Assembly (NCBI GenBank): GCA_003987775.1
Contig: RXJD01000008.1
Coordinates: forward strand, 62,001 to 126,000
DNA from: Mycobacterium sp.
GTDB taxonomy: Bacteria > Actinomycetota > Actinomycetes > Mycobacteriales > Mycobacteriaceae
Length of the DNA stretch: 64,000 bases
Direction: 5' to 3'
Below, piece by piece: positions 1 to 8,769 of the stretch (the first letter of the stretch is position 1; each line of letters opens with the position of its first letter). A program made the position numbers and the translations under genes. The notes under the pieces are model-generated. The model saw only the letters and a program-made list of their open reading frames with translations, made no database searches and was not told where the DNA came from.

Positions 1-505
1 ACACACTCAGATTGTGCGTCGGTCGAGTCAAGGCTTCACCTAGCGCAGTAACAAGGGTCCCTAGCTCTTCGTCGACACGAGGCTTCAAGTGCGCAAATTG
101 TGTTGCTACGGATATTTGATTGAATGAAAAGTAATCGAAGGGTTGACCCGTAACAATTTGCCACGCAATCGGTAAAGCGAGCTTCTGCGCATTGGTCCTA
201 AGATAGGATATTTCTTGAGGATTGAACTCGAGCTCTGCGGAAACCAGCATGCGCGACTCAGGGTTTCTAAACATTCGCGCAAGTGCATTCTGATCTTGTA
301 CGTTGATCGCGAATTCTCCAAACCATTGGAGGTGCTCGTTTGCCTGATAGCCGCCATACAGCGACTTCAGCAGCCGAATTGCGTCAAAAACGCAAGACTT
401 GCCGCATCCGTTCTGACCGGCTACTACGACAAAATCGCCCAAGGCGTCGACCGTAAAATTTTCTACGGCTCGAAGGTTCCTGATCTCCAACCTTTTAAAC
501 CTCAT
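1..505 (-). CDS. AAA family ATPase, RecF/SMC-like, N-terminal part (runs off window)
   Basis: An open frame begins with ATG at 505-503 and continues without a stop to base 1, so 168 residues are seen and the C-terminus lies outside. The N-terminus MRFKRLEIRNLRAVENF followed by the P-loop GQNGCGKS at residues 31-38 is the pattern of RecF/SMC/OLD-type ATPases that bind DNA ends or serve as the ATPase of phage-defence systems. Base composition is unlike the neighbours: bases 121-180 hold only 26 G or C of 60. Next to a tRNA gene this suggests a transferred island. The exact subfamily (OLD nuclease, Gabija-like, plain AAA) cannot be told because the C-terminal half is missing. Confidence 0.75.
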   Translation of the reverse strand, partial: MRFKRLEIRNLRAVENFTVDALGDFVVVAGQNGCGKSCVFDAIRLLKSLYGGYQANEHLQWFGEFAINVQDQNALARMFRNPESRMLVSAELEFNPQEISYLRTNAQKLALPIAWQIVTGQPFDYFSFNQISVATQFAHLKPRVDEELGTLVTALGEALTRPTHNLSV

Positions 506-902
506 GCAACCGCTCCGTCCGCGTCCTGCTACCTGACCACAACTTTCGTACCACCGACCCACGACATCGCTGCGCGACGAGTCACGTTCGGCGCGCCTGG
601 GCAACCGCTAAGCCTCTGCAGTCTGCGAGAGCACCGAATCACGCCAGTATCGCCTTGCCGATCTGGATCACAGGGGGCCACCCAACGGCAGGTTCGGCGA
701 CAACGCCCAGCCCGGCGCGGATCAACTTGGCGATGTCGCTACCAACCAAGAGCGCCTGACCGCGCTGCGCCGAAGTGAGGCGATCCCGCCGATAGCTCGC
801 CCGCAGCCGGCTCCCCCAGCCGACCTCTGACAGCTTCGAACTGGAGGTCCAAATATTCGTTACCGACCCTAATGTTCCCAAAAGTGTTCCCACCGGGCAT
901 GA
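506..902. other. Gene-poor stretch between the AAA ATPase and the tRNA gene
   Basis: I see no convincing gene here. A minus-strand frame running from the tRNA region to 639 is open, but it has no start of its own and reads through the tRNA gene, so I do not call it. GC content rises towards the tRNA. If the ATPase belongs to an island, its junction with the chromosome should lie in this stretch or at the tRNA 3' end. A direct near-repeat of gttccca occurs around 868-890. Confidence 0.4.
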
Positions 903-936
903 AAATGGCCCCCGGAGTCTCCTCCGAGGGCCATTT
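903..936 (-). terminator. Rho-independent terminator after tRNA-Met
   Basis: On the minus strand a long hairpin with arms AAATGGCCC and GGGCCATTT, and an inner CGGAG/CTCCG pairing, follows the tRNA 3' end by a few bases and ends in a short T run. It is placed to end tRNA transcription. Confidence 0.8.
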
Positions 937-940
937 CCGC

Positions 941-1017
941 TGGTAGCGGGGACAGGATTCGAACCTGCGACCTCTGGGTTATGAGCCCAGCGAGCTACCG
1001 AGCTGCTCCACCCCGCG
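941..1017 (-). tRNA. Initiator tRNA-Met (fMet), anticodon CAT
   Basis: The minus strand folds as a 77-nt cloverleaf with the CCA end encoded (941-943), T-arm GGTTCGAATCC and anticodon loop CTCATAA. The initiator hallmarks are present: the first base C does not pair with position 72 (T here), the anticodon stem carries three G-C pairs next to the loop (GGG/CCC), and the D stem has an A-T pair at 11:24. It initiates translation. Its 3' end faces the AT-richer segment at 1-505, the usual side for integration of islands into tRNA genes. Confidence 0.95.
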
Positions 1018-1169
1018 TCGGTAAACGCAAGGTTACCCAACGCGTGGCGACCTCTCCAAATCGCGCCCTCACCAGCGCCGATACTCCGACCCCGGCCAAA
1101 ATTCCGTTGCAAACGGCACGTCAGGGGGAATACCGTTCACCAGCCGACCCACGTTTCTAGGAGACCGTC

Positions 1170-2372
1170 ATGCCCGAACAGCTCGGGCCCAAGCTGCTCA
1201 ACTTCGCCACCGACATCGCCGGCAACACCGTCGAGCAGGCCAAGGTCACCGCGTCGATGCCGTTCGTGCACCCGCATGTCTCACTGATGCCCGACGCGCA
1301 CCTGGGCAAGGGGTCGGCGGTCGGAACCGTCATCCCCACCCGCGGCGCGGTCATTCCCGCGGCGGTTGGCGTCGACATCGGCTGCGGCATGGTCGCGGCC
1401 AAGACCCGCTTCACCGAGCAGGACCTGGCCGGCCGGTTTGGCGACTACCGACCCAAGCTGTCGGCACTGCGCCAAGCGGTCGAGGATGCGATCCCGCTCT
1501 CCCCCGGCAACTACAACAAGAGCCTGCAACGGTTCTCGTTCACCGCTCGCAAACACGACGAGCTGCTGAAGCTACAGCAGGACCTCGACGTCGACCTGTC
1601 GCACAGCCCGAAGTGGTTGCAGCAGCTGGGATCTCTCGGCGGCGGCAACCATTTCATCGAACTGTGCCTGGACACCGACGACAACGTCTGGCTGTTTCTG
1701 CACAGCGGCTCCCGCGGCGTCGGCAACAAGATCGCGCAACGGCACATCAAGATCGCCCTGGACCAGTGCACGGCTGACCCATCGATCAGGCTGCCGAACC
1801 GCGACCTGGCGTACCTTCAGGAGGGCACACCCGAATTCGACCGCTACATCAAAGATTTGACGTGGGCTCAGCGCTTCGCCTACCTCAACCGTGCCGAGAT
1901 GATGGACCGGTTCATCCACGTGTTCGCAGAGTGGATCGGGGCTCAGGCACAGCGCGTGGAGATCGCGCGCATCAACACCCACCACAACTACACGGTGCCG
2001 ACCACCATCGGCGGCGAAACCGTGTGGCTGACCCGCAAGGGCGCAATCGATGCCACCGAAGGCAAGCTGGGCATCATTCCCGGCTCGATGGGTACCCGGT
2101 CATACATCGTGCGGGGCAAGGGAAACGCCGACGGCCTGTGGTCGGCCCCACACGGGGCCGGCCGCCGGTTCAGCAGGACCAAGGCCAAGGAGCTGTTCAC
2201 CGAACAGGATCTTGCCGAGGCGATGCTGGGGATCGAGTACCGCCACGGCAAGGAATGGATCGACGAGATTCCGCAGGCGTACAAGGACATTGACCAGGTG
2301 ATGGTCGACGCGGCACCGCTGGTCGAGGTGGTGACCGCGCTGCGGCAGATCCTGAACGTCAAGGGGACCTGA
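1170..2372 (+). CDS. rtcB: RtcB family RNA ligase
   Basis: The 400-residue product matches RtcB, the GTP- and Mn-dependent ligase that joins 2',3'-cyclic phosphate and 5'-OH RNA ends in repair or tRNA splicing. Metal-site motifs are visible in order: DIGCGM (Asp69, Cys72), GGGNHFIEL (His161), LHSGSRGVG (His178) and INTHHNYT. The HGAGR motif holds the expected guanylylated histidine (about His328). Length is close to E. coli RtcB (408). ATG 1170 is preceded by a clear AGGAGA ribosome site. No rtcA, archease or RtcR-like regulator is beside it, so it seems to stand alone. Its RNA substrate is not known from the sequence. Confidence 0.93.
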   Translation: MPEQLGPKLLNFATDIAGNTVEQAKVTASMPFVHPHVSLMPDAHLGKGSAVGTVIPTRGAVIPAAVGVDIGCGMVAAKTRFTEQDLAGRFGDYRPKLSALRQAVEDAIPLSPGNYNKSLQRFSFTARKHDELLKLQQDLDVDLSHSPKWLQQLGSLGGGNHFIELCLDTDDNVWLFLHSGSRGVGNKIAQRHIKIALDQCTADPSIRLPNRDLAYLQEGTPEFDRYIKDLTWAQRFAYLNRAEMMDRFIHVFAEWIGAQAQRVEIARINTHHNYTVPTTIGGETVWLTRKGAIDATEGKLGIIPGSMGTRSYIVRGKGNADGLWSAPHGAGRRFSRTKAKELFTEQDLAEAMLGIEYRHGKEWIDEIPQAYKDIDQVMVDAAPLVEVVTALRQILNVKGT

Positions 2373-2375
2373 GCT

Positions 2376-2903
2376 TTACGCCGTCTCGGTCTCGGCCTTG
2401 AGCAGCCAAGCCTGCTTCTCCAGGTCGTCGATGATGGCGTGCAGTAGGTCCGCGGTGGTGGGGTCCGCGTCGTCGACGTCGTCGTGCACTGCGCGCAGGG
2501 TGCCTACGACGGCGTGAATCCGAGTGGTGATGATGTCGACGGTGTCGGCGACGCTGACCAGCCCCGGCGGTGCCGCGGGCACGGTGGTGCCGGCGACGAC
2601 CGTGTCGGAACGCCCGTCGGGAACGGCGTTCAGGGCGCGCATCCGTTCGGCGATCGTGTCGCTGGCTTCCCGCGCGACGTCGACCAGGCTGTCGAGTTGC
2701 AGATGCAGATCCCGGAAGTTCGTCCCGACGACGTTCCAATGCGCCTGCTTGGCCTGCAGGTGCAACTCGATCAGGTCGACGAGCACCTTCTGCAGATTGT
2801 CGAACAAGCCGGCTGGGGCCTGAAATCGGTTGATATCGTTGCTATTACGGCGATTGGTGGAGACTGATGTGGTCACGGTCGGTCCTTTGGCTTGTTCATT
2901 CAT
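2376..2903 (-). CDS. Dps family ferritin-like DNA-protection protein
   Basis: This 175-residue protein is a Dps/miniferritin, which oxidises iron with peroxide, stores it in a 12-subunit shell and shields DNA. The ferroxidase ligands fit the family spacing: His55 (in QAHWN), His67, Asp82 and Glu86 (spacing 12, 15 and 4, as in the Listeria protein). The first ~25 residues are polar and probably disordered, as in mycobacterial Dps tails that contact DNA. The start overlaps the end of the upstream HD-domain gene by 8 bp, so the two are likely co-transcribed. It ends just after rtcB, convergent with it. Confidence 0.9.
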   Translation of the reverse strand: MNEQAKGPTVTTSVSTNRRNSNDINRFQAPAGLFDNLQKVLVDLIELHLQAKQAHWNVVGTNFRDLHLQLDSLVDVAREASDTIAERMRALNAVPDGRSDTVVAGTTVPAAPPGLVSVADTVDIITTRIHAVVGTLRAVHDDVDDADPTTADLLHAIIDDLEKQAWLLKAETETA

Positions 2904-3546
2904 CCCACCCGTTGCCCAGGATGATGTCGACGAAGTTCGCCCGCTGGAACGTCGGGTCGAAGTGCGCCAGCACGTCGTCGTTCATGGTGCCGAAGGTGCT
3001 GTCCGGCCGGTGCTTCATGCCGTCGTTGAAGGCGGCCAGGATGCGGTTCTTGAAGTCCGGCCGAGGGTGCGCCGCGGTCACCGCGTCCCGTGCCTCCGGT
3101 GCCAGGTCCTCGCGGCCCATGCCCAGCACGTCCGTCTCCACACCGGCTGTGACCAAGGCGATTTCGGGGTCGAGGAACTCGGGCACGCCCGGTGTGGTGT
3201 GTAAGGCGATGCCCAGCCACACTTTTCGGGCGTCGGCAGGGTCGTAGCCGCGCTCCAGCAGAAAGTCGCGCGCGGCGTTGGCGCCGTCGACTTCGAAGCG
3301 CAGCATCGACGTGCGGTAGCGCTCGGTCAAGCCGATGTCGTGGAACATCGCTCCCACGTACAGCAACTCGAGGTTGGGTTGCAGGCCCAGCCGGCGCCCC
3401 TGCAGGGCGCCGAAGAGAAACACCCGCCGGGAATGGTCGAAGAGCAGATCGTCCTCGGCGGCGCGGATGTAGTCGGTGACCTCGCGAACCAGTGGCGTGT
3501 CCGGGATGACGATGCCGGCAATGCTTTCCATCGATCGGGTATTCAT
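2896..3546 (-). CDS. HD domain phosphohydrolase (cyanamide hydratase-like)
   Basis: The product (216 residues from the ATG at 3546) has an HD fold: a His in FDHSRRV (residue 38) and the HD pair in MFHDIGL (residues 69-70). The layout resembles the metal-dependent hydratases/phosphohydrolases of the cyanamide hydratase-like group. Substrate is unknown. An in-frame start at 3618 would add 24 low-complexity residues and leave almost no room for a promoter before the divergent regulator at 3636, so I prefer 3546. No strong ribosome site supports either start. It overlaps dps by 8 bp, suggesting coupled expression. Confidence 0.8.
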   Translation of the reverse strand: MNTRSMESIAGIVIPDTPLVREVTDYIRAAEDDLLFDHSRRVFLFGALQGRRLGLQPNLELLYVGAMFHDIGLTERYRTSMLRFEVDGANAARDFLLERGYDPADARKVWLGIALHTTPGVPEFLDPEIALVTAGVETDVLGMGREDLAPEARDAVTAAHPRPDFKNRILAAFNDGMKHRPDSTFGTMNDDVLAHFDPTFQRANFVDIILGNGWDE

Positions 3547-3635
3547 GTGGTCAGTCTGCGTCCCGACCGCCCGGCCGACCGGCATCATTTCAGCCGTCTT
3601 TCCCACAGATAGCGACATGGCCGCAGAATGGACGG

Positions 3636-4595
3636 GTGGGGGCTCGCGTGATTGTGATCGTCGTCTTCGACGACGTGACGATGCTGGATGTCGCGGGAGC
3701 CGGCGAAGTGTTCGCCGAAGCCAACCGCGCCGGTGCCGACTATCAGCTCAGGATCGCGTCGGTGGACGGCCGCGACGTCACCACGTCGATCGGGGCCCGG
3801 CTGGGCGTCACCGACGCAATCGCGTCGATCGAATCCGCGGACACCGTCCTGGTCGCCGGCAGCGACGACCTGCCTCGGCGCCCCATTGACCCCGCCCTGG
3901 TCAAGGCCATCAGGTCGATTGCCGGCCGGACCCGCCGGCTGGCCTCCATCTGCACGGGATCGTTCATTCTGGCGCAGGCCGGGCTGTTGCGGGGCCGGCG
4001 CGCCACTACGCACTGGCATGACGTCCGCTTGTTCGCGCGAGCGTATCCCGACATCACAGTTGAGCCGGACGCGATCTTCGTCCGCGACGGCGACGTCTTC
4101 ACCTCGGCCGGGATATCGGCGGGCATCGATTTGGCGCTGGCTCTGGTCGAAATGGATTACGGCACAGAGCTGGTCCGCGCCGTGGCCCGATGGCTGGTGG
4201 TCTACCTCAAGCGCGCGGGCGGGCAGTCACAGTTCTCGGTACTGGTCGAGGCGGACCCGCCACCGCAGTCTCCGCTGCGCAAGGTCACAGCGGCGATCTC
4301 GGCCAATCCGGCCGACAACCACAGCGTGAACGTCCTTGCGCAGCGGGCCTCGTTGAGCACCCGGCAGCTGACCCGGCTCTTTCAGTCCGAACTCGGGACG
4401 ACGCCGGCCCGCTACGTCGAGATGGTGCGCATCGACGCCGCCCGCGCTGCCCTCGACGCGGGGCGCAGCGTTGCCGAGACGGCGCGGCTGGCGGGGTTCG
4501 GCAGCGCCGAGAGCCTGCGCCGGGTGTTCGTCGACCACCTGGGCGTCACGCCCAAGGCCTACCGGGAGAGGTTCCGCACCGCGGCGCGCGGCTGA
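3636..4595 (+). CDS. GlxA family transcriptional regulator (DJ-1/PfpI plus AraC DNA-binding domain)
   Basis: The 319-residue protein joins a DJ-1/PfpI-like N-terminal domain (about 1-190, with the nucleophile-elbow cysteine in SICTGSF, Cys106) to a C-terminal AraC helix-turn-helix pair (about 215-315, ending in FGSAESLRRVFVDHLGVTP). This is the GlxA type of activator. It is transcribed away from the HD-dps pair and shares the intergenic region with it, so those genes are its likeliest targets. The effector cannot be inferred. Confidence 0.9.
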   Translation: MGARVIVIVVFDDVTMLDVAGAGEVFAEANRAGADYQLRIASVDGRDVTTSIGARLGVTDAIASIESADTVLVAGSDDLPRRPIDPALVKAIRSIAGRTRRLASICTGSFILAQAGLLRGRRATTHWHDVRLFARAYPDITVEPDAIFVRDGDVFTSAGISAGIDLALALVEMDYGTELVRAVARWLVVYLKRAGGQSQFSVLVEADPPPQSPLRKVTAAISANPADNHSVNVLAQRASLSTRQLTRLFQSELGTTPARYVEMVRIDAARAALDAGRSVAETARLAGFGSAESLRRVFVDHLGVTPKAYRERFRTAARG

Positions 4596-4599
4596 GCGC

Positions 4600-7581
4600 C
4601 TACTTCGTGTTGTTGAACTTCGTGATGGCTTCGTCCAGGCGCTGCAGCGCGGACCCGTAGCCGGCGAAGTCGCCCTTCTTCTGCGCGTCCCTGGCTGCCC
4701 CGATCGCCGCTTGAATCTCTTGCAGCACCGCGGCTTTGGCGGGCGACAGAGTGGTCGACGCGTCAGGCGGGGGCGGTATCGCCGCCGTCGGAGGCGGTGT
4801 CCCCGGCCCGTTGGCCGGCGGCGGAGGATTGGCCGGCGGGGCGGCCGGCACTCCGGCGTCGGTGGGTTGGATTCCCGTCGCGGCGGCTCCCGCACCGGGG
4901 CCGAACAGCGCAGTCAGCGCATCTCCCACGGTGGGCCCGTAACCGATCTTGTCGTTGTACATCATCGCCACGCGGATCAACCGCGGATACGACGAGGCCG
5001 CGTCACTGGCCCCCGGCGATGCGTAGACCGGCTCGACGTACAGCAGGCCACCCTGACCCACCGGGAGCGTGAGCAGATTGCCCCAGCGGATGCGGTTCTG
5101 GTTGTCACGGCCGATCACGCCGAGGTCCTGGGACACCGCGGGATCGGTGGTGATCGCGTTGTTGGCCAGCTTCGGCCCGTTGACCTGACCCGGGATGGTC
5201 AGCACCGTGATCTTGCCGTAGGTCGCGGGATCCGAACTCGCACTGATGTAGGCGGCCAGGTAGTCGCGCTTAAATCTGTTCATCGCGCTGGTCAGCTGAT
5301 AAGACGCCGAACTGTCGTTCTTGGCAATGTTTTTCGCGACGATGTAGTACGGCGGCTGGTAGCTGCTGGCGGTGGGGTTGGGGTCCAGCGGCACGTCCCA
5401 GAAGTCCGAGGTGGAGAAGAACGTCACCGGGTCGTTGACGTGGTACTTAGCCAGCAGCATGCGCTGCACCTTGAACAGGTCCTCGGGGTAGCGCAGGTGT
5501 TCGGCCAGCTCGGGGCTGATGTCGCTCTTGGGCTTCACCGTCCCGGGAAACACCTGCATCCAGGCCTTGAGCACCGGATCGTTCTCGTCCTGCTGATACA
5601 GCGTCACGGTGCCGTCGTAGGCGTCCACGGTCGCCTTCACCGAATTGCGGATGTAAGAGACCTTCTTGTCGGGCGCCAGCCGGTTGAACGCCACCTCGGT
5701 CGAGTCGGCCGTCGCCGAGGACAGCGAGGTGAGCTCGGAGTACGGGTAGTTGTCCAGCGTGGTGTAGCCGTCGATGATCCACACCATCCGCTTGTTCACG
5801 ATGGCCGGGTACACCGCGCTGTCGGTGGTCAGCCACGGCGCCACCGCCTCCACCCGCTGGGCGGGGTCGCGGTTGAACAGGATCCGGCTATTGGAGCCGA
5901 TCACGTTGGAGAACAAGAAGTTTCGTTCGGCGAACTTCGCGGCGAACACGCTGCGGGAGATCCAGCTGCCGATCGCCACCCCGCCGGCACCGGTATAGGT
6001 GTAGTTCTTGGTCTCGGTGCTGGTCTCGTAGTCGTACTCGCGGTCGGCCCCGGTCTTGCCGACGATCGCGTAATCGGCGGCCGCGTTGGCGATGACCGGC
6101 CCGAAATAGACCCGCGGCTGGTCCAGCTGGGCCGGGCCGTCCGACACGATGCTGCCGTTCGCCCCGACGACGTTGACCAGGAACTGCGGGTAACCGCCGT
6201 TCTGGTTCGGGTCGTTGGCGATGCCGCGCACCGTGTTGGCCGGCGAAGCGATGAAGCCGTTGCCGTGGGTGTAGACGGTGTGCCGGTTGATCCAGTCGCG
6301 CTGGTTATCGATCAGCCGGTCCGGGTTGAGTTCCCGGGCGGCAACCACGTAGTCGCGCAGACTGCCGCCACGGTCCTGGTAGCGGTCGATGGACAGCTGG
6401 TCCGGGAAGTAGTAGAAGTTCTTACCTTGCTGGAACTGGGTGAACGCCGGGCTGACGATGGTCGGGTCGAGCAGGCGGATGTTGGAGGTGGTAGCGCGGT
6501 CGGCGGCCACCTGCTGCGCGGTCGCCTGCCCGTCGCCGGTGTAGTTGCGGTAGGTCACCACGTCCGGCGTCAGCCCGTAGGCTTGCCGGGTCGCGGCGAT
6601 ACTTCGGCTGATGTATTCGCTTTCCTTCTGCGCCGCATTGGGTTTGACGCTGATCTGCTCGACGATCAGCGGCCAGCCCGCCCCCACGATCAGCGACGAC
6701 AGCAACAGCAATACCAGGCCGATCGCAGGAATGCGCAAGTCACGCAACGTGATCGCGGAAAACACCGCGGCCGCGCAGATCAGGGCGATCGCCATCAAAA
6801 TCAGCTTGGCCGGCAGCACCGCGTTGATGTCGGTGTACCCGGCTCCGGTGAACGGCTTGCCTCCGCGGGTGTGTGAGAGCAGCTCGTAGCGGTCCAGCCA
6901 GTACGCCACCGCCTTGAGCACCACCAGCACCCCGACCAGGCTGATCAGCTGGATGCGCGCCGAGCGGCTCAACGCCCCCGCCCGCCCGGACAGCCTGATC
7001 CCGCCGAACAGGTAGTGCGACACCAGATTCGCCACCAGGGCCAGGAACACCGCCACGAACAGGTAGCTGAGCACCAGCCGGTAGAACGGCAACTCGAACG
7101 CGTAGAAGCCGAGGTCCTTGCCGAACTGCGGATCGGCGATGCCGAAGTTGCCGCCGTGCAGGAACAACTGAATGCGCACCCAGTAGCTCTGCGCCACCAT
7201 TCCGGCCAGCAAACCGATCGCCGTCGGCACCCCGATGCCCACCAGTCGCAGCCGGCTCAGCACGACAACCCGATAGCGCGCCACCGGATCGTTGTCGTTG
7301 CTCGGGACGAACACCGGGCGGGTGCGGTAGGCCAGCGCGAGCCCGCCGAACACGATGCCACCCACCAGCAGGCCCGCCACCAGGAACACCACGATGCGGG
7401 TGACCAGCACGGTGGTGAACACCGAGCGATAGCCCAGCTCGCCGAACCACAGCCAGTCGACATACGCGTCGATCAGCCGGGGGCCGGCCAGCAACAGCAC
7501 GATCACACCCAGCGCGATCACGATCAGAATCCGGCTACGCCGAGTCAACTTCGGCATCCTTGCGGTGGGCCGCATTCCCAC
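4600..7581 (-). CDS. UPF0182 family large membrane protein (Rv3193c-like)
   Basis: The 993-residue protein matches the UPF0182 family of actinobacteria. The first third holds about seven hydrophobic helices (starting with [17 protein letters not shown]). The middle is a large soluble, probably extracytoplasmic region. The last ~100 residues include a Pro/Ala-rich linker followed by a short helical tail. Function is not established. The start is GTG at 7581 ([15 protein letters not shown]); later in-frame ATGs at 7575 and 7557 are possible. It ends 4 bp after the convergent GlxA gene. It is upstream of, and divergent from nothing shared with, the PDZ protease gene, which lies on the same strand 69 bp further up. 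Confidence 0.92.
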   Translation of the reverse strand: MGMRPTARMPKLTRRSRILIVIALGVIVLLLAGPRLIDAYVDWLWFGELGYRSVFTTVLVTRIVVFLVAGLLVGGIVFGGLALAYRTRPVFVPSNDNDPVARYRVVVLSRLRLVGIGVPTAIGLLAGMVAQSYWVRIQLFLHGGNFGIADPQFGKDLGFYAFELPFYRLVLSYLFVAVFLALVANLVSHYLFGGIRLSGRAGALSRSARIQLISLVGVLVVLKAVAYWLDRYELLSHTRGGKPFTGAGYTDINAVLPAKLILMAIALICAAAVFSAITLRDLRIPAIGLVLLLLSSLIVGAGWPLIVEQISVKPNAAQKESEYISRSIAATRQAYGLTPDVVTYRNYTGDGQATAQQVAADRATTSNIRLLDPTIVSPAFTQFQQGKNFYYFPDQLSIDRYQDRGGSLRDYVVAARELNPDRLIDNQRDWINRHTVYTHGNGFIASPANTVRGIANDPNQNGGYPQFLVNVVGANGSIVSDGPAQLDQPRVYFGPVIANAAADYAIVGKTGADREYDYETSTETKNYTYTGAGGVAIGSWISRSVFAAKFAERNFLFSNVIGSNSRILFNRDPAQRVEAVAPWLTTDSAVYPAIVNKRMVWIIDGYTTLDNYPYSELTSLSSATADSTEVAFNRLAPDKKVSYIRNSVKATVDAYDGTVTLYQQDENDPVLKAWMQVFPGTVKPKSDISPELAEHLRYPEDLFKVQRMLLAKYHVNDPVTFFSTSDFWDVPLDPNPTASSYQPPYYIVAKNIAKNDSSASYQLTSAMNRFKRDYLAAYISASSDPATYGKITVLTIPGQVNGPKLANNAITTDPAVSQDLGVIGRDNQNRIRWGNLLTLPVGQGGLLYVEPVYASPGASDAASSYPRLIRVAMMYNDKIGYGPTVGDALTALFGPGAGAAATGIQPTDAGVPAAPPANPPPPANGPGTPPPTAAIPPPPDASTTLSPAKAAVLQEIQAAIGAARDAQKKGDFAGYGSALQRLDEAITKFNNTK

Positions 7582-7650
7582 TGGCTACGCTCCCTGCTTC
7601 GTTTTCCCGATGGCGACAACTGTACGCAAGTGGCCTGACTGGCAGCTCGG

Positions 7651-8673
7651 CTAGCAGCTCGGAGTGGCCGCCCCCGACGTCATCGCATGCAGGGCGTCCA
7701 CCGCGGAACCGAGCGTTTCGACCTTGACCAGCTTGAGCCCCGACGGAATGTCGGACATCGCCTCGTAGCAGTTCTTCGCGGGCACCAGGAACACCGAGGC
7801 GCCGGCGGCGCGGGCCGCGGCCATCTTGTGCGTGATGCCGCCGATGGGACCCACCTTGCCGTCGACGGTGATCGTGCCGGTGCCGGCGACGAACGTCGAA
7901 CCGGCCAGGTCACCGGTGGTGAGCTTGTCGACGACGGCGAGGCTGAACATCAGCCCGGCTGACGGCCCGCCGATGTTGGCCAGGTTGAAGTCGACGGTGA
8001 ACGGCGCCCAGGGCGCGTCGAGCACCGCCACGCCCATGAACCCGTAGTCGCGGTCTTTGTTGGTGCCCAGCGTGATCTCCGCGATGCCGGCCGGCTCATT
8101 CTTGCGGCGGTAGTCGATCGTCACTACCTGGCCGGGCTTGGATTTCTTGAGCAGCGAGGTGAACTCCTCGACGTTGGCCACCGGCGTCCGGTCGACGGCG
8201 TCGATCGCGTCACCGGGCTTCAACTTCCCGGCCGACGGGCCGGGGTCGGTGACCGTGGCGATAGTGACCGCTTCCGGGTACTTCAGGTAGCCCAGGGCGG
8301 CGTACTGCGCGCTGTCCTCGGAGTTCTTGAAATCGGCGTTGTTGGCCTGGTCGACCTCGTCGCGGGACTTGCCGGGCGGGTAAATCAGGTCGCGCGGCAC
8401 CAGCTGCTCCTGACCCGAGATCCACAGACTCAGCGCCTCGCCCAGGGTCAGGTCGTCGCGCTGGGAAACCGTCGTCATGTTCAGGTGACCCGTCGTCGGG
8501 TGGGTCTGGGTGCCCTCGATCTGCACGACCTGCTTGCCGTCGACCTCGCCGAGCGTGTCGAAGGTCGGTCCCGGCCCCAGTGACACAAACGGCACCGTCA
8601 CCACGGCAAGCAGCACCCCGAAGACCACGATGGGGACGAGCGCGACCATCAGGGTCAAAATCCGCCTGTTCAC
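7651..8673 (-). CDS. Membrane-anchored PDZ and Lon-type (S16) serine protease, YlbL family
   Basis: From a GTG at 8673 the gene encodes 340 residues, the length I recall for Rv3194c. An N-terminal membrane helix (about 7-30) anchors it. A PDZ domain (about 130-200) precedes a Lon-like S16 domain (about 205-330). The catalytic dyad is visible as Ser238 in GGPSAG and Lys283 in GGITHKMAAA. It should act outside the membrane on an unknown substrate. The open frame extends far upstream of 8673, but that part is antisense to the next gene and lacks this domain plan. It is divergent from the zincin gene at 8770 with about 96 bp between them. Confidence 0.92.
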   Translation of the reverse strand: MNRRILTLMVALVPIVVFGVLLAVVTVPFVSLGPGPTFDTLGEVDGKQVVQIEGTQTHPTTGHLNMTTVSQRDDLTLGEALSLWISGQEQLVPRDLIYPPGKSRDEVDQANNADFKNSEDSAQYAALGYLKYPEAVTIATVTDPGPSAGKLKPGDAIDAVDRTPVANVEEFTSLLKKSKPGQVVTIDYRRKNEPAGIAEITLGTNKDRDYGFMGVAVLDAPWAPFTVDFNLANIGGPSAGLMFSLAVVDKLTTGDLAGSTFVAGTGTITVDGKVGPIGGITHKMAAARAAGASVFLVPAKNCYEAMSDIPSGLKLVKVETLGSAVDALHAMTSGAATPSC

Positions 8674-8769
8674 GCCGCTTACCCTAACCGGCGTGGCCTC
8701 CGACACGTTCAGCTGAGAGCGTGACCGTGCCGCGCGCTTTCCGTCAGCGTGGTGAGTACGGTTGACCTC

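Noticed and set aside
639..1112. Minus-strand frame of 157 codons spanning the tRNA
   Set aside because: It reads through the tRNA-Met gene and its terminator; not a plausible protein gene.
4471..6876. Long plus-strand open frame of 801 codons
   Set aside because: Antisense to the UPF0182 gene; the product is Arg/Gly/Val-rich without domains, typical of a shadow frame in high-GC DNA.
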